NCBI RefSeq assembly: GCF_008367235.1
Contig: NZ_VTZS01000003.1
Span: 784,907 to 848,906 of the forward strand
DNA length: 64,000 bases
From: Pareuzebyella sediminis
GTDB taxonomy: Bacteria; Bacteroidota; Bacteroidia; Flavobacteriales; Flavobacteriaceae
Direction of reading: 5' to 3'
Below are positions 10,701 to 19,607 of the stretch, piece after piece. The notes under the pieces were generated by a model. It worked only from the letters and a program-made list of their open reading frames with translations. It made no database searches and was not told where the DNA came from. Position numbers and translations under genes: made by a program. Position 1 is the first letter of the stretch. The number at the start of each line of letters is the position of its first letter.

Positions 10701-11095
10701 GAGCAATAGATGTCCAAGTACCCATCTTGATTAATGTCGACGAAGGTCGTACCCATAAACCATCGGTCATCTCCTGAAACACCTGCACTTTCGGTAATAT
10801 CTTCAAATTGGAAATTACCCTTGTTCAAGTACAGTTTGTTGTCCACCATGTTTCCGGTAAAGAAGATATCTTCTAGACCGTCATTGTTGATGTCACCGGT
10901 CGATACTCCACCGCCCAAATACATATAGGAGAACACAAAGTAATTATATGAATCGGTTTCTGTCAATGTATTGGCAAAGGTAATTCCTGTTTCCGAAGCA
11001 TCAATTTTAGAAAATAAGGTCTCTGGCTTTTGTTCACAAGACCAAAACAATAGCACCGATAATAGCGGGAATATTAAATTATTTCTCTTCTTCAT
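7778..11095 (-). CDS. FG-GAP/VCBS repeat lipoprotein with ASPIC/UnbV domain
   Basis: Very long surface lipoprotein of about 1,105 residues. ATG at 11095 (MKKRNN) is preferred over the TTG at 11107; it gives a signal peptide ending LLFWSCE. Many repeats of the type GDINNDGLEDIFFTGN or DFDNDGLKDIFVTNG form a beta-propeller with Ca-binding DxDxDG loops. An ASPIC/UnbV (CRTAC1-like) domain sits near the middle (GNNYIAVDIQGNN to VQWPNGRNTKL), followed by a second FG-GAP series. In Bacteroidota such proteins are typically encoded beside SusC/SusD, as here, and are thought to sit on the cell surface in polymer capture. The exact ligand is unknown. Confidence 0.88.
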   Translation of the reverse strand: MKKRNNLIFPLLSVLLFWSCEQKPETLFSKIDASETGITFANTLTETDSYNYFVFSYMYLGGGVSTGDINNDGLEDIFFTGNMVDNKLYLNKGNFQFEDITESAGVSGDDRWFMGTTFVDINQDGYLDIYCSVSGKNPPHNNVLYINNKDNTFTERAAEYGIDYDGHSMQSTFFDYDKDGDLDLYVTNYPPTSFIAPVEYYAYMLKNPSPEDSDKLFRNDNGHFTDVTEEAGISNFGLSLGVVASDVNNDGYTDIFVSNDFNAPDYLFINNQDGTFTNQINTSLQQISFFGMGADIADFNNDGFMDIFQLDMSAPDHYRSKANMSAMDTEAFYNSVKYGLHHQYMQNSLQLNNGNTAGELPLFSNVARLAGVASTDWSWAGLMSDFDNDGLKDIFVTNGIRRDVNNKDFYAEHRAFFDKMENDPNYKGKEEEVGLLNYLKKLPSEKLSNYMFKNNGDLTFSKTSKEWGLGEKTFSNGVAFSDLDNDGDLDLVINNLEETASIYRNNVEGNNYIAVDIQGNNKTLPEGTKVTVYTPKGMQIQEYNLVRGYLSSVTPLLHFGLGEDQKVDSLLVQWPNGRNTKLKDIPVNEKLTVAYSENDTYLSPAQPSQGERFFETVALKEPFKHMENDYPDFKQEVLLPHRTSTFGPALATGDLNGDGTEDFIVGAAVGQAPEVYIQDKEGNFEQLVIPELAEEKYHEDLGVLIFDPDNDGDQDFIIVSGGNEFKPGSLGYEDRYYENIGHNTFQRKRGVFPPYIRNSGLDISASDYDHDGDLDLFLGGRLVPQKYPYPANSYLMETEVSDTGARFMDVTEQKLPELKELGLVTDSAWIDFDGDGWDDLVVVGEWMPIKFFKNNGGTFEDVSDQMLSGNTRGWWFAIQKGDFDNDGDQDLVLGNLGKNYKYKASEDGPFKVYLNDFDGNESSDIVLSYKKGDTEFPVRGRQCSSQQMPAIKSKFKDYNSFASANLKQIYTTKLLEESLSYEITSFESVYLENDNGTFKSHPLPQLAQLSSINQFVVDDFNSDGNLDVVLAGNLYNAEVETPRGDASFGLYLEGDGKGHFEAKTMMESGLKVVGDVRGMEEITVAGKKHLLMAKNNDFMQLVRVN

Positions 11096-11181
11096 AAAAT
11101 TCGGCAAAACATCTTAAAATAGAATAACCCTAAACACATTGTAAAGGGTTATTCAAATTTACATATAAAATTCCTATACTA

Positions 11182-13050
11182 CTAGTAGCCTGGATTTTGT
11201 ATTAATGATGGATCTTTATCGATTTCCTCCTGTTTGATAGGTAAGAAATAAACATGGTCTTGCCATCTGCGATTTTCCAAGACGATATCCGTAGGTTGAT
11301 AGGTATAGTCCCAAGCAGACGTATCCTTGCGATAATTTTCCACTGTAGTGCCTGGTTTTTGGGTGGCTTGGATCAAAATCATCTGTACCTGTTTGTCTAA
11401 CGAATACGGACCTTCCAACCAACGCTTCATATCGAACCAACGAGCATCTTCGTTAACAAGCTCTTTGTCGCGTTCTCTTTTATACAGTTCGTAAAGGGCG
11501 GAGCCTGTTTCGGTAACGGCAGGAAGTCCATTTCTAAAACGTAAACGGTTCAACCATGCCCTCGCTTCCCCTTCATCATTTGTGTTGATGCATGCTTCCA
11601 CATAGTTCAACAATACCTCGGTATATCTCAAATAAGGCGCGTCCACTTTTTGAAGGTTTTTAGGCCATGAAGCGGGTTGACGGGGATCCATAAATTTTCT
11701 ATAATAATACCCTGTACGTGAACCGTTCCAATCTTCGATGGGCCCTTGACGCGTATCGACACCGTTCTTGATGGTACCATCGGAGAATGTATAGTATCCC
11801 GTCTGCAATTCATTGAAATTATCATAACGAACGACATCATCGGTACGTGGTTTCCAAGGGGCACCATCGTAAAGAAGAGTCGAATAGAAACGTGCCTCCC
11901 GATTGTCGTAGGGTGCGGCGGCATGTGCGGGATTATCCCAATCGAACTCTGTACCATCGGCAAAAAGATATTTCGATGCCAGGGCCTCGGTAGGTGTTGT
12001 ACCGGCCCACTCGTGATACCCGTTCGGGCCGTGATATAAGGCTACCATACCTGGGCCTTGAGACCATCCATCACCCCCGGCGTAAGTTCGGCTTCCAAAA
12101 CCGAATTCTTCCACTAGACGACCCCAAATGAAATCTTGGTTCTCATCGCCCTGGAGCCATATATCGTCATAATTCTGTATGGCTTCCTCTTGCGGAGCCG
12201 GAGCCGTATAATCCAATTTGTACCCTGTGGTAGCATCCAGCAAATCTTTAGAAGCCGCTTTGGCCGCTTCCCATCGATTGGTTTGGGAACCACTGGTATA
12301 TCCGATCAACTCAGGATTGCTGTACGATCCAATCGTGCTTACCGAAGAAGCCTTGGAAGGCTCATATAGGTCACTGGCGGCATGGGTCAACACCCTTGAA
12401 CGCAATGCTAAAACCGTAAGTAGGTGTGCCCGCGCCTTGCTTGCTGGTGCGTCGGCCAAAAGGACTTCCGCCTGATCTAGGTCTGCCAGAATCTGATTTA
12501 CCGTTTCTTCAAACGTAGCACGAGGATTGTTGGCTTCATCATCTAGCTGCAATGGTTCGGTCAATAATGGAACACCACCATATTGGCGCATGAGTTGGGT
12601 GTAGAAGTGCGCCCTCATAAAATAGGCCTCCCCGAGCAACTGATTGACCGTAGCCTGATCAAAGCCGGCCTCATTTTCGGTCAAACGAGCTATCGCTATA
12701 TTGGCTGAACGAATGAAGGGATACAGGCTAGGCCAGTCCATCCACCACATCTCCATATAGTTTCCTGCGGGGTTCATTTTTCCTTCGGTATAGCCGTCGA
12801 CCCCACGCCCCGGGTGGGTAAATACCGCTTGATCGGTAAAGGCGTCGGTCGTTTCTTCGCGGCTCAGTACTCCTGCCCAAGTACCTTGGTACAGGTCTAA
12901 TACCGCCGCTTCGGCCAATTTAGGGTCGGACCATACTGCGGGTTCCGAGGCCGAACTCAACGGCTGCGTTTCCAAAACATCTTCATTACAACTGACGTAC
13001 AGTAGCGAAACTACTACAACCGTCAGGATTTTTACTAGTCTCTTTTCCAT
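11182..13050 (-). CDS. SusD/RagB-family nutrient-binding lipoprotein
   Basis: Outer-membrane lipoprotein that forms the lid of a SusC channel and captures glycan or peptide. The signal peptide ends in a lipobox (LLYVSCNED, Cys about residue 21). The SusD TPR-like architecture is evident from AYFMRAHFYTQLMRQYGGVPLL near residue 145, the C-terminal RYTEVLLNYVEACINT region, and a terminal PIKQEEIDKDPSLIQNPGY that is typical of the family. It starts 11 bp downstream of the SusC stop, so the two form an operon. No glycoside hydrolase is adjacent, so the substrate is not indicated. Confidence 0.95.
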   Translation of the reverse strand: MEKRLVKILTVVVVSLLYVSCNEDVLETQPLSSASEPAVWSDPKLAEAAVLDLYQGTWAGVLSREETTDAFTDQAVFTHPGRGVDGYTEGKMNPAGNYMEMWWMDWPSLYPFIRSANIAIARLTENEAGFDQATVNQLLGEAYFMRAHFYTQLMRQYGGVPLLTEPLQLDDEANNPRATFEETVNQILADLDQAEVLLADAPASKARAHLLTVLALRSRVLTHAASDLYEPSKASSVSTIGSYSNPELIGYTSGSQTNRWEAAKAASKDLLDATTGYKLDYTAPAPQEEAIQNYDDIWLQGDENQDFIWGRLVEEFGFGSRTYAGGDGWSQGPGMVALYHGPNGYHEWAGTTPTEALASKYLFADGTEFDWDNPAHAAAPYDNREARFYSTLLYDGAPWKPRTDDVVRYDNFNELQTGYYTFSDGTIKNGVDTRQGPIEDWNGSRTGYYYRKFMDPRQPASWPKNLQKVDAPYLRYTEVLLNYVEACINTNDEGEARAWLNRLRFRNGLPAVTETGSALYELYKRERDKELVNEDARWFDMKRWLEGPYSLDKQVQMILIQATQKPGTTVENYRKDTSAWDYTYQPTDIVLENRRWQDHVYFLPIKQEEIDKDPSLIQNPGY

Positions 13051-13061
13051 TTCATTACAAT

Positions 13062-16000
13062 TTAAAAAGTTATTTGTACTCCCATATTAATCGTTTTCAT
13101 CATTGGGTAGATACCTCCGTTGGCAGTTCTTCCACCACTAACGCCCTGTGTTGAAGCATCTTGACCTACTCCATTATTCGACAAGTCAGAGTTGCTTATT
13201 TGCAATACTTCCGGGTCGAACGGATAGTCCGTAATCGTAATCAGGTTAGTACCCGAAACAGACAAACGTAGGTTGTCCGCCCCGATAGACTGGATAAGTC
13301 CTGAATCGAACGTATATCCAATTTCTAAGTTTTTAAGCCTTACAAAGTCACGGGTAATAAGGTATCCGTCGGTTTGCCCAGAATACCACTGGTCACCACG
13401 ATCGGCCAATCGGGGAAGAGGTGCATCGGGATTATCCAATGACCAAGCCCTGTCCCTAACTTCACGCTGTACGTTGGCTAAAGTACCCGACATAAAGGAC
13501 CACTCGTAGTTGCTATAGCCACCAGCTTGACCTGACCAGAACATACTGAAATCGATGTTCTTATAGTTTAAAGAGGTATTAAAACCGTACTGGGTATCCG
13601 CAAAAGCACTACCCCCGGTTCTTAGTCTATCTTCGGGTCCGATGGCACCATCGCCACTGATATCTACGACCCTGGCATCACCAGGCTTTAGTTCGGGAGT
13701 CACCGCACTATAATCCAATGTTTCCGCATCGATTTCAGCTTGGTTCCTAAACACCCCATCGAAGCGATATAACAAAGGCCGTCCGATTTCACCACCTTCC
13801 TGTAACTGCCAAGGGCGGTCATCCAAGGCAGGCTCATCGAAGAACACCAACTTATTTTTAGATTGGCTTAAATTGAAGGAGAAACTATAGGTGAAATTTT
13901 CATTGCCCCCATTTAGACCCACGGTAATTTCGTATCCCTTGTTTTCGAATTCGCCGATATTTAATGGCGGTGGTGTAATTCCACTATATTCAGGAAGCGT
14001 TTGTGAGGGTGGGGTCAAAATGTCTTCCCTTGAGTTTTTGAACAAGTCGAGACCAATACTCAATTTATTGTTCAACGTTCTTAGGTCAAAACCAATGTTT
14101 TGTGAGATGGCCGTTTCCCAAGTAATATTGGGGTTGGCCACATTGCTTTCGTAAGCCGTGGTAACCACAGTCTCCAGACCGGTTTGCGAGAGTTGGTACG
14201 CGTTTAAATATTGAAACCGCTCTACATTATCATTACCCAACTGACCGTACGATCCACGAAGTTTGAAATAATTCAAGAAAGGCAAGGCTTTCTGGAAGAA
14301 GGGTTCTTCGGTAAGGATCCATCCTGCGGATATCCCTGGGAAAAAACCGAAGCGGTTTCCTTCGGCGAACAGGTATGAACCATCATAACGGAACAAAAAT
14401 TCCAATAAATATTTGTCCTTAAAGGTATAGTTCAAGCGACCATAATAATTCAAGCGTTCTGCTTCATATCCGTTACCGTAGCTATTTTGACCGTCGGTAC
14501 CTCCCAAGTCGAGTTGAGCTAACTCACTAGATAGGAAGAAGCGTTTGAACGCCCCAAAAAATTGTTGTTCGGTCGATTCTCTTGTAACACCGCCAAGCAA
14601 CTTTAGGTAGTGGTTGCCAAAATCCTTCTCATAGGAGGCGTTAAGCATGGCCATAATATCCGTTTTGGTGGTATGCTCTTGACGTAGGCTCGGATCACCT
14701 GGGCCCCGTTGTGCAGCGGTGAGACCTGAAGAGTTTCTGTTAATCCCGTCCCAAGTATAGAGGGTCCATGGGCGATTCCAATTCTTGTATTCGTAATTGG
14801 CCTTATCATATGAAATTTGGCCTCTTAGTTGTAAACCTTCCACACCGGGCACCTTAAAGGTCAGACCAATATTGCTCTGCACAAAATTGTTGCCATATTC
14901 GCGGTAACCAGGTCCATCGGTAACTCGAATGGCAGGGTTATTACCATTTTCGATATCGGGGCCAAACTCTCCGGTTGGCCAATAGGCCGGGAACCAGGGA
15001 TATTGACGGACCAAGTCATCAAAAATACCGTTTTCATCTCTTGTTGCCCGAACATTATCTTCTTGACGGCTGTAGAGTCCTATGTCAAGACTAAGGGATT
15101 CGCTTATGGTAGCATCAAGATTTAATCTCAAATCATACTGCTGATATCCTTTAGGGGCATTCTTAAAGTTAACTTCTTGCTTTAAATATCCGAGGGACGC
15201 CAAATAGCGCACGTTCTCTGTACCCCCCGATACTTGAATGTTCTGTCGGCTAATCGGAGCACTCTTTGTCGTAACGGCTTCCATCCAATCCGTATCAGGA
15301 TACAACCAAGGGTCTTGTCCGGCGGCGGTATTCGCAATACGGTCGTTGGTAAAGGTCGGATTTACCACTTCGCCATTGTCTTGGCGTGTATAAGGCGCAC
15401 CTCTACCGGCATGGGCAGCGTTCCATTCGGAAACAGGTAATTTATATACATTAAGTACGTTCACTAAATCCATATATTCAGCACCAGTTAGCATATCAGG
15501 CTTTGAGGTGAAATTCTGTAGTCCATACGTTGAACTAAATTTTACGGTTGGCGCACCGACTTTACCACGTTTGGTGGTGACCAAGATTACCCCGTTCGCT
15601 GCACGGGCACCATAGATGGCGGCCGAGGCATCTTTCAATACCGAAATACTTTCGATATCGGCCGGGTTGATACGCGCGATACCTCCTTCACGAGCAGGTA
15701 TACCGTCAATAACAACTAAAGCTCCTGAGTTGTTGAAGGTATTGGTACCCCGCACCCGAATGGCTGGAGTATCCGCACCCGGTATGGCTTGTCCTGTATC
15801 TACATATAGCCCAGGTACTTTACCGGCCAATGCCGCGCCCAAGTTGGGTGAAGCCGACTTTTCAAGTGCCTCGCCATCGACCGAGGAAACCGAACCGGTA
15901 AGGGTTGCTTTCTTTTGCGTACCATAACCTACCACAACGACTTCGTCAAGGTTTTGTACGTCTTCTTGCATTTCCACGTCGATAGTTTCTCTTCCGTCCC

Positions 16001-16292
16001 GTGCAATTTCCTGCGTCACGAAACCGATGTACGAATAGACCAGAATAGCTCCTGGACTTTCTACATCAATGGAATAGTTGCCATCGAAATCGGTGGATAC
16101 CCCTTGGGTAGTTCCATCGACTACAACGCTTACCCCGGGTAGGGGTGCCCCTGCCTGATCGGTCACCGTACCGGTAACCAAAGATTGGGCCCAAGCAGAG
16201 GAGAACAGGACTCCGCCCAGAAGCAAAAATAATGTTAGGAGCGAGCGGTATCTAGACAGCCCTCTCGTCTTAAGATTGAGTTGGTAGTTCAT
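13062..16292 (-). CDS. SusC/RagA-family TonB-linked outer-membrane protein
   Basis: TonB-dependent transporter of about 1,076 residues. Order: signal peptide (ending SAWAQS), a CarboxypepD_reg-like domain (residues about 37-115; VTGTVTDQAGAPLPGVSVVV), a plug domain (about 120-235; the SusC signature DVQNLDEVVVVGYGTQKK, then DIESISVLKDASAAIYGARAANGVILVTTK) and a large beta-barrel ending in MKTINMGVQITF with a terminal Phe. With the SusD protein it imports oligomers across the outer membrane. No anti-sigma or hybrid sensor gene is adjacent, so control is not evident. Confidence 0.96.
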   Translation of the reverse strand: MNYQLNLKTRGLSRYRSLLTLFLLLGGVLFSSAWAQSLVTGTVTDQAGAPLPGVSVVVDGTTQGVSTDFDGNYSIDVESPGAILVYSYIGFVTQEIARDGRETIDVEMQEDVQNLDEVVVVGYGTQKKATLTGSVSSVDGEALEKSASPNLGAALAGKVPGLYVDTGQAIPGADTPAIRVRGTNTFNNSGALVVIDGIPAREGGIARINPADIESISVLKDASAAIYGARAANGVILVTTKRGKVGAPTVKFSSTYGLQNFTSKPDMLTGAEYMDLVNVLNVYKLPVSEWNAAHAGRGAPYTRQDNGEVVNPTFTNDRIANTAAGQDPWLYPDTDWMEAVTTKSAPISRQNIQVSGGTENVRYLASLGYLKQEVNFKNAPKGYQQYDLRLNLDATISESLSLDIGLYSRQEDNVRATRDENGIFDDLVRQYPWFPAYWPTGEFGPDIENGNNPAIRVTDGPGYREYGNNFVQSNIGLTFKVPGVEGLQLRGQISYDKANYEYKNWNRPWTLYTWDGINRNSSGLTAAQRGPGDPSLRQEHTTKTDIMAMLNASYEKDFGNHYLKLLGGVTRESTEQQFFGAFKRFFLSSELAQLDLGGTDGQNSYGNGYEAERLNYYGRLNYTFKDKYLLEFLFRYDGSYLFAEGNRFGFFPGISAGWILTEEPFFQKALPFLNYFKLRGSYGQLGNDNVERFQYLNAYQLSQTGLETVVTTAYESNVANPNITWETAISQNIGFDLRTLNNKLSIGLDLFKNSREDILTPPSQTLPEYSGITPPPLNIGEFENKGYEITVGLNGGNENFTYSFSFNLSQSKNKLVFFDEPALDDRPWQLQEGGEIGRPLLYRFDGVFRNQAEIDAETLDYSAVTPELKPGDARVVDISGDGAIGPEDRLRTGGSAFADTQYGFNTSLNYKNIDFSMFWSGQAGGYSNYEWSFMSGTLANVQREVRDRAWSLDNPDAPLPRLADRGDQWYSGQTDGYLITRDFVRLKNLEIGYTFDSGLIQSIGADNLRLSVSGTNLITITDYPFDPEVLQISNSDLSNNGVGQDASTQGVSGGRTANGGIYPMMKTINMGVQITF

Positions 16293-16583
16293 AAAATATT
16301 AGATTCTTAGAGTTATTTAAGGGCTAAATGTAATAAATTCTTCATAAAAACTATAAAATATTGTTAAGATTATAGTTAAAGTTATTTTCCGCCATTTTTT
16401 CTTACAAATACTTGACAGTATTATACCTCTAGGAAGTTGTGGTAATCTTAAAAAAGGAAATACGCCTGCAAATTTTAGGTTTTTCGCTCGCCATGATTTG
16501 GTAAAAATCGAAAAAAGATAGCGCCTTTCAGGTAAATAAGTGCCTGTTTCCAATGAATTGTCTCGAAAAGTGAGATGCTCCGT
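16293..16583. other. Intergenic region upstream of susC-like gene
   Basis: About 290 bp, AT-rich, between the start of the SusC gene and the stop of the next upstream gene. It must contain the SusC promoter, but no exact TAnnTTTG element or convincing hairpin was found. The short ORF in it has no recognisable protein features and is not called. Confidence 0.4.
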
Positions 16584-18854
16584 TCAATTCAATCGATAGC
16601 GAAGACCGAAAAAGCCTCTTATGCCTTGGTTAGGTCCATACACATAAGAAGGGTCAAAAGTAAGGGCATAGGGGTTGCTGCTGGTCGGAATTACATTGCC
16701 GCTGTTATCAAAGCTAACGTTTCTGTCGAAAGGGTCATGCGCCCGCGCTATAATAAAAGGGTTACCTCGGTTAGGGGTCCAGTTGAGAAGGTTCTTGATT
16801 CCCCCATAAAATTCGAAAGATTGAAAGCCTTTATAGGTAAACTGGATATTTTGAATACTCCAGGTAGGCGAATATTTCCGTCGCGGGTCACTTTCTCCCA
16901 AAATGGGCAAGCGCATAGGTCCATAAAGATTTCCGGTGTAATCAAAGGTCAGTTGAAGTTCTGGTAAAGTATAGGCGATGTTCCATGTGCCCGTAAAGCT
17001 TTCCGTCAAGATCTGGCGTTGCTTAGTATGGCCTTCGGTTTGGCTCACGTCTTGATAAGTTACGCCAAATAGAAATTTTAGGCCATTGGGAAAGGAAAAG
17101 TCGAGATTGGCACTCGCGCCCTGCGAAACTGATTTACCATCTAAATTGTCGTAAATGATTTGGTTGGGATTGGTATCGTAGTCCGGTAAAATCGCATTAC
17201 TGAAGTGGGTATAGAAGAGCGACGCATCCAAGGTTACGAAGGTACCATTATCCCCATACATTTTTTTAAGGAAATTGAGGTTCAGGTTGAACGACCGCTC
17301 TGGTTTCAAGGCCTCGGCTATGACCACTTCCCGGGCGCCGGTCAGTGCCGCATGTTCTTCGGTAAAGAGATTGACCACCCTAAAGCCAGTACCGGTATTA
17401 AGTCGGAGAATATCATTGTCACTTACTTTCCATCGGTAGGCGCTGCGAGGGGTTATGATGTTTCCATGCCTGGGATCATAGTCATATCGGAGGCCCAATA
17501 ATAAGGAATGGTTCTGGGCGAGGGCCAGTTCATCCTGAAGGAAGATACTCGGTATGACCACTTCATCGACATTTTTGGTCGCTGCCGTATTGTCGTCATA
17601 ATAATTGTAACGAAGGGCGCTTCCCAAAAGTAGGTCATGATTATTCCATTTTTTATCCCAGGTCAATTGCGCAAAACCTATACGTTGATCGGCTAAATAG
17701 GGTATATTACCATATACAGAATTTTGACTATGGTCATTGTACGAAAAGGAGAATAATATTTTTTCCTTCAAGGGAAGTTGGTACTTGCCCAATATTTCCC
17801 ATCGTCGGGTATATATGCTTTCCCCATAAATTTCACTACCTCCCCGAAAATCAGGGGTCCATTGTAGTTCCCCGCCCCAACGATCCTCATAGAAGAAGCG
17901 ACCTGCAAGGGAAAACATACGATTACGGCTTCTCTTAAAGTTCCATTTCTGGAAAATTGAAATACGGTCTTGCAAGGTCAGATCGGTAAAATTGTCGCCA
18001 TTGTTATCGACCAACTGGTCAAAATTGAAGTAGTTTACACCTAATAATAGGTCAGTATCTTGCCCGACATCAATTTTGGCGCCGATATCAAGATTGTATT
18101 CCCCCCATCCCGTGGCAAAGGCATCGGCCACTAAACCTGGAGCTTCAAGCGCATTCTTTGTAATGATATTAATGAGGCCACCGACAGCTTCGCTACCATA
18201 TAAACTTGAGGCTGGCCCTTTTACTATTTCAATCTGATCGATAAGGGAATTGGGTATTCCCGAAAGCCCGTAAACGGTACCGAGCCCACTTACTATAGGC
18301 ATACCATCGATTAATACCAAAGTGTAGGGCCCTTCCAGTCCATTGATATGTATATCGCCGGTGTTACAGACATTACAGTTAATTTGTGGCCGTACACCAT
18401 TCACATTTTGTAAGGCTTCAAAAATATTTGCGGTCGGATTTTTTTTAAGGAAAGTGGGACTATAGACTTCTACCGGAACCGGACTCTCGGAGCGACGGAC
18501 CGCTTTTAAGGTTCCGGTGACTACAGTTTCCTCTAGGTGTTCAGAGGTCGCTTTTAATACAATGTCCAGGGCCTTCATTGTTTGGGCACCTAGTACAATT
18601 TTTTCCTTGTAAGGTAGATACCCAAGTACTTTTACCACTAACCCATAATTGCCTTCGGGTATACCCTTAATGATATATTGGCCATTTTCATCGGTAGCAC
18701 CACCTATGGTGGTGCCTTCAAGGAAGAGGTTGGCGAAAGCAATAGGACCTTGACTATCGGTCACTATCCCTTTAAGCGTTGCTTGCTGGGCAACCGAAGA
18801 AAACATGGTCAAAAGAAGAAAGATGAGTATAACTGAAATGCGTGAGGAGCCCAA
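16584..18854 (-). CDS. TonB-dependent receptor, probably metal related
   Basis: Outer-membrane receptor of 756 residues. The start is TTG at 18854, giving a signal peptide (ILIFLLLTMFSSVAQQ) and then a CarboxypepD_reg-like domain (about 25-105). The plug (about 115-230) contains a Cys-rich CNVCNTGDIHINGLEG motif and YGSEAVGGLINIITKNAL. The barrel follows and ends RGFFGLRYRLN. Divergence from a DtxR-type regulator and ZIP transporter, with a shared palindrome between them, suggests metal-dependent control and a role in Mn, Zn or Fe acquisition. The ligand is inferred from context only. Confidence 0.85.
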   Translation of the reverse strand: MGSSRISVILIFLLLTMFSSVAQQATLKGIVTDSQGPIAFANLFLEGTTIGGATDENGQYIIKGIPEGNYGLVVKVLGYLPYKEKIVLGAQTMKALDIVLKATSEHLEETVVTGTLKAVRRSESPVPVEVYSPTFLKKNPTANIFEALQNVNGVRPQINCNVCNTGDIHINGLEGPYTLVLIDGMPIVSGLGTVYGLSGIPNSLIDQIEIVKGPASSLYGSEAVGGLINIITKNALEAPGLVADAFATGWGEYNLDIGAKIDVGQDTDLLLGVNYFNFDQLVDNNGDNFTDLTLQDRISIFQKWNFKRSRNRMFSLAGRFFYEDRWGGELQWTPDFRGGSEIYGESIYTRRWEILGKYQLPLKEKILFSFSYNDHSQNSVYGNIPYLADQRIGFAQLTWDKKWNNHDLLLGSALRYNYYDDNTAATKNVDEVVIPSIFLQDELALAQNHSLLLGLRYDYDPRHGNIITPRSAYRWKVSDNDILRLNTGTGFRVVNLFTEEHAALTGAREVVIAEALKPERSFNLNLNFLKKMYGDNGTFVTLDASLFYTHFSNAILPDYDTNPNQIIYDNLDGKSVSQGASANLDFSFPNGLKFLFGVTYQDVSQTEGHTKQRQILTESFTGTWNIAYTLPELQLTFDYTGNLYGPMRLPILGESDPRRKYSPTWSIQNIQFTYKGFQSFEFYGGIKNLLNWTPNRGNPFIIARAHDPFDRNVSFDNSGNVIPTSSNPYALTFDPSYVYGPNQGIRGFFGLRYRLN

Positions 18855-18874
18855 TATTTTAATTTTGTTTATTT

Positions 18875-18908
18875 AAACAAATTTTTAGACAAAACTAAAA
18901 ATTTGTTT
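18875..18908. promoter_or_regulatory. 14-bp inverted repeat, candidate DtxR-family operator
   Basis: AAACAAATTTTTAG (18875-18888) is followed by a 6-nt spacer (ACAAAA) and its perfect complement CTAAAAATTTGTTT (18895-18908). It lies in the 94-bp gap between the TonB receptor and the DtxR/MntR-type regulator, overlapping the -33 element proposed for the latter. A related sequence TTATTTRAACAAATTT occurs in opposite orientations at both ends of the gap (about 18870-18886 and 18926-18943). The location fits autoregulation and shared metal control. The protein that binds it is inferred. Confidence 0.6.
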
Positions 18909-18931
18909 TTACATATAAAAATGTAAATTTG
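18902..18931 (+). promoter_or_regulatory. Bacteroidota-type promoter for the DtxR-family regulator
   Basis: TTTG at 18902-18905 and TAAATTTG at 18924-18931 match the Bacteroidota -33 (TTTG) and -7 (TAnnTTTG) consensus with an 18-nt spacer. The start codon follows at 18949. The -33 box lies inside the inverted repeat, so bound repressor would block it. Confidence 0.55.
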
Positions 18932-18948
18932 TTCAAATAAAAATACGA

Positions 18949-19605
18949 ATGACGCTTTCTGAGGAAGACTACATTAAAGCGATTTACCATTTGGGGAAGG
19001 GTAACAATACGACCGTTTCGACCAATGCCGTGGCTGAAAAAATGGATACAAAACCATCTTCAGTGACCGATATGGTAAAAAAATTGTCCGAAAAGGGCGT
19101 CGTCAATTACAAGAAATACAAGGGAGTAAGTTTAACGGAGTACGGTCAAAAGTTGGCCCTTACCCTGGTGCGTAAACATCGGCTCTGGGAGGTTTTTTTA
19201 GTAGAAAAGTTGGATTTTTCTTGGGATGAGGTGCATGAAGTAGCCGAGCAATTGGAGCATATTAAGAGTGAAAAATTAATTGACCGACTCGATAAACACC
19301 TCGGATTTCCCCAGGTCGATCCGCATGGCGATCCGATTCCCTCAAAGAAGGGGGAGTTCAAGAAGGCCATCAAAAAATTATTGAATGAAGTGCCCATCGG
19401 AATAAGTGGCATTTGCGTGGGTGTTAAGGATTCTTCGGGCCCTTTTCTAAAGTTTCTAGATAAGAATAAGATAGCCTTAGGCGACACCATCACGGTTCTC
19501 GACAAAGAGGAATTCGATGGTTCTTTACACATTCAAATACAGGGAAGGAAAATCCATATTTCTAATCAAATCGCTACGAACCTTTTTCTTAAGATAACCG
19601 AATAG
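18949..19605 (+). CDS. DtxR/MntR-type metal-dependent transcriptional regulator
   Basis: Metal-sensing repressor of 218 residues. An N-terminal winged helix (residues 1-65; LSEEDYIKAIYHL, MDTKPSSVTDMVKKL) is followed by the Fe-dependent dimerisation domain (about 66-140; RKHRLWEVFLVEKL, HEVAEQLEHIKSEKL, FPQVDPHGDPIPSK) and a C-terminal FeoA/SH3-like domain (about 145-218). The metal-ligand region (His, Glu and Asp residues of HEVAEQLEH and DPHGDPIP) is present. It is 2 bp upstream of a ZIP transporter and divergent from a TonB receptor, its likely targets. Whether it answers to Mn, Fe or Zn cannot be told. Confidence 0.92.
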   Translation: MTLSEEDYIKAIYHLGKGNNTTVSTNAVAEKMDTKPSSVTDMVKKLSEKGVVNYKKYKGVSLTEYGQKLALTLVRKHRLWEVFLVEKLDFSWDEVHEVAEQLEHIKSEKLIDRLDKHLGFPQVDPHGDPIPSKKGEFKKAIKKLLNEVPIGISGICVGVKDSSGPFLKFLDKNKIALGDTITVLDKEEFDGSLHIQIQGRKIHISNQIATNLFLKITE

Positions 19606-19607
19606 AC

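Noticed and set aside
18361..18380. Haem-binding site in the TonB receptor (CNVCN)
   Set aside because: The motif ends in Asn rather than His, so it is not a CXXCH haem site; a metal or disulfide role is more plausible.
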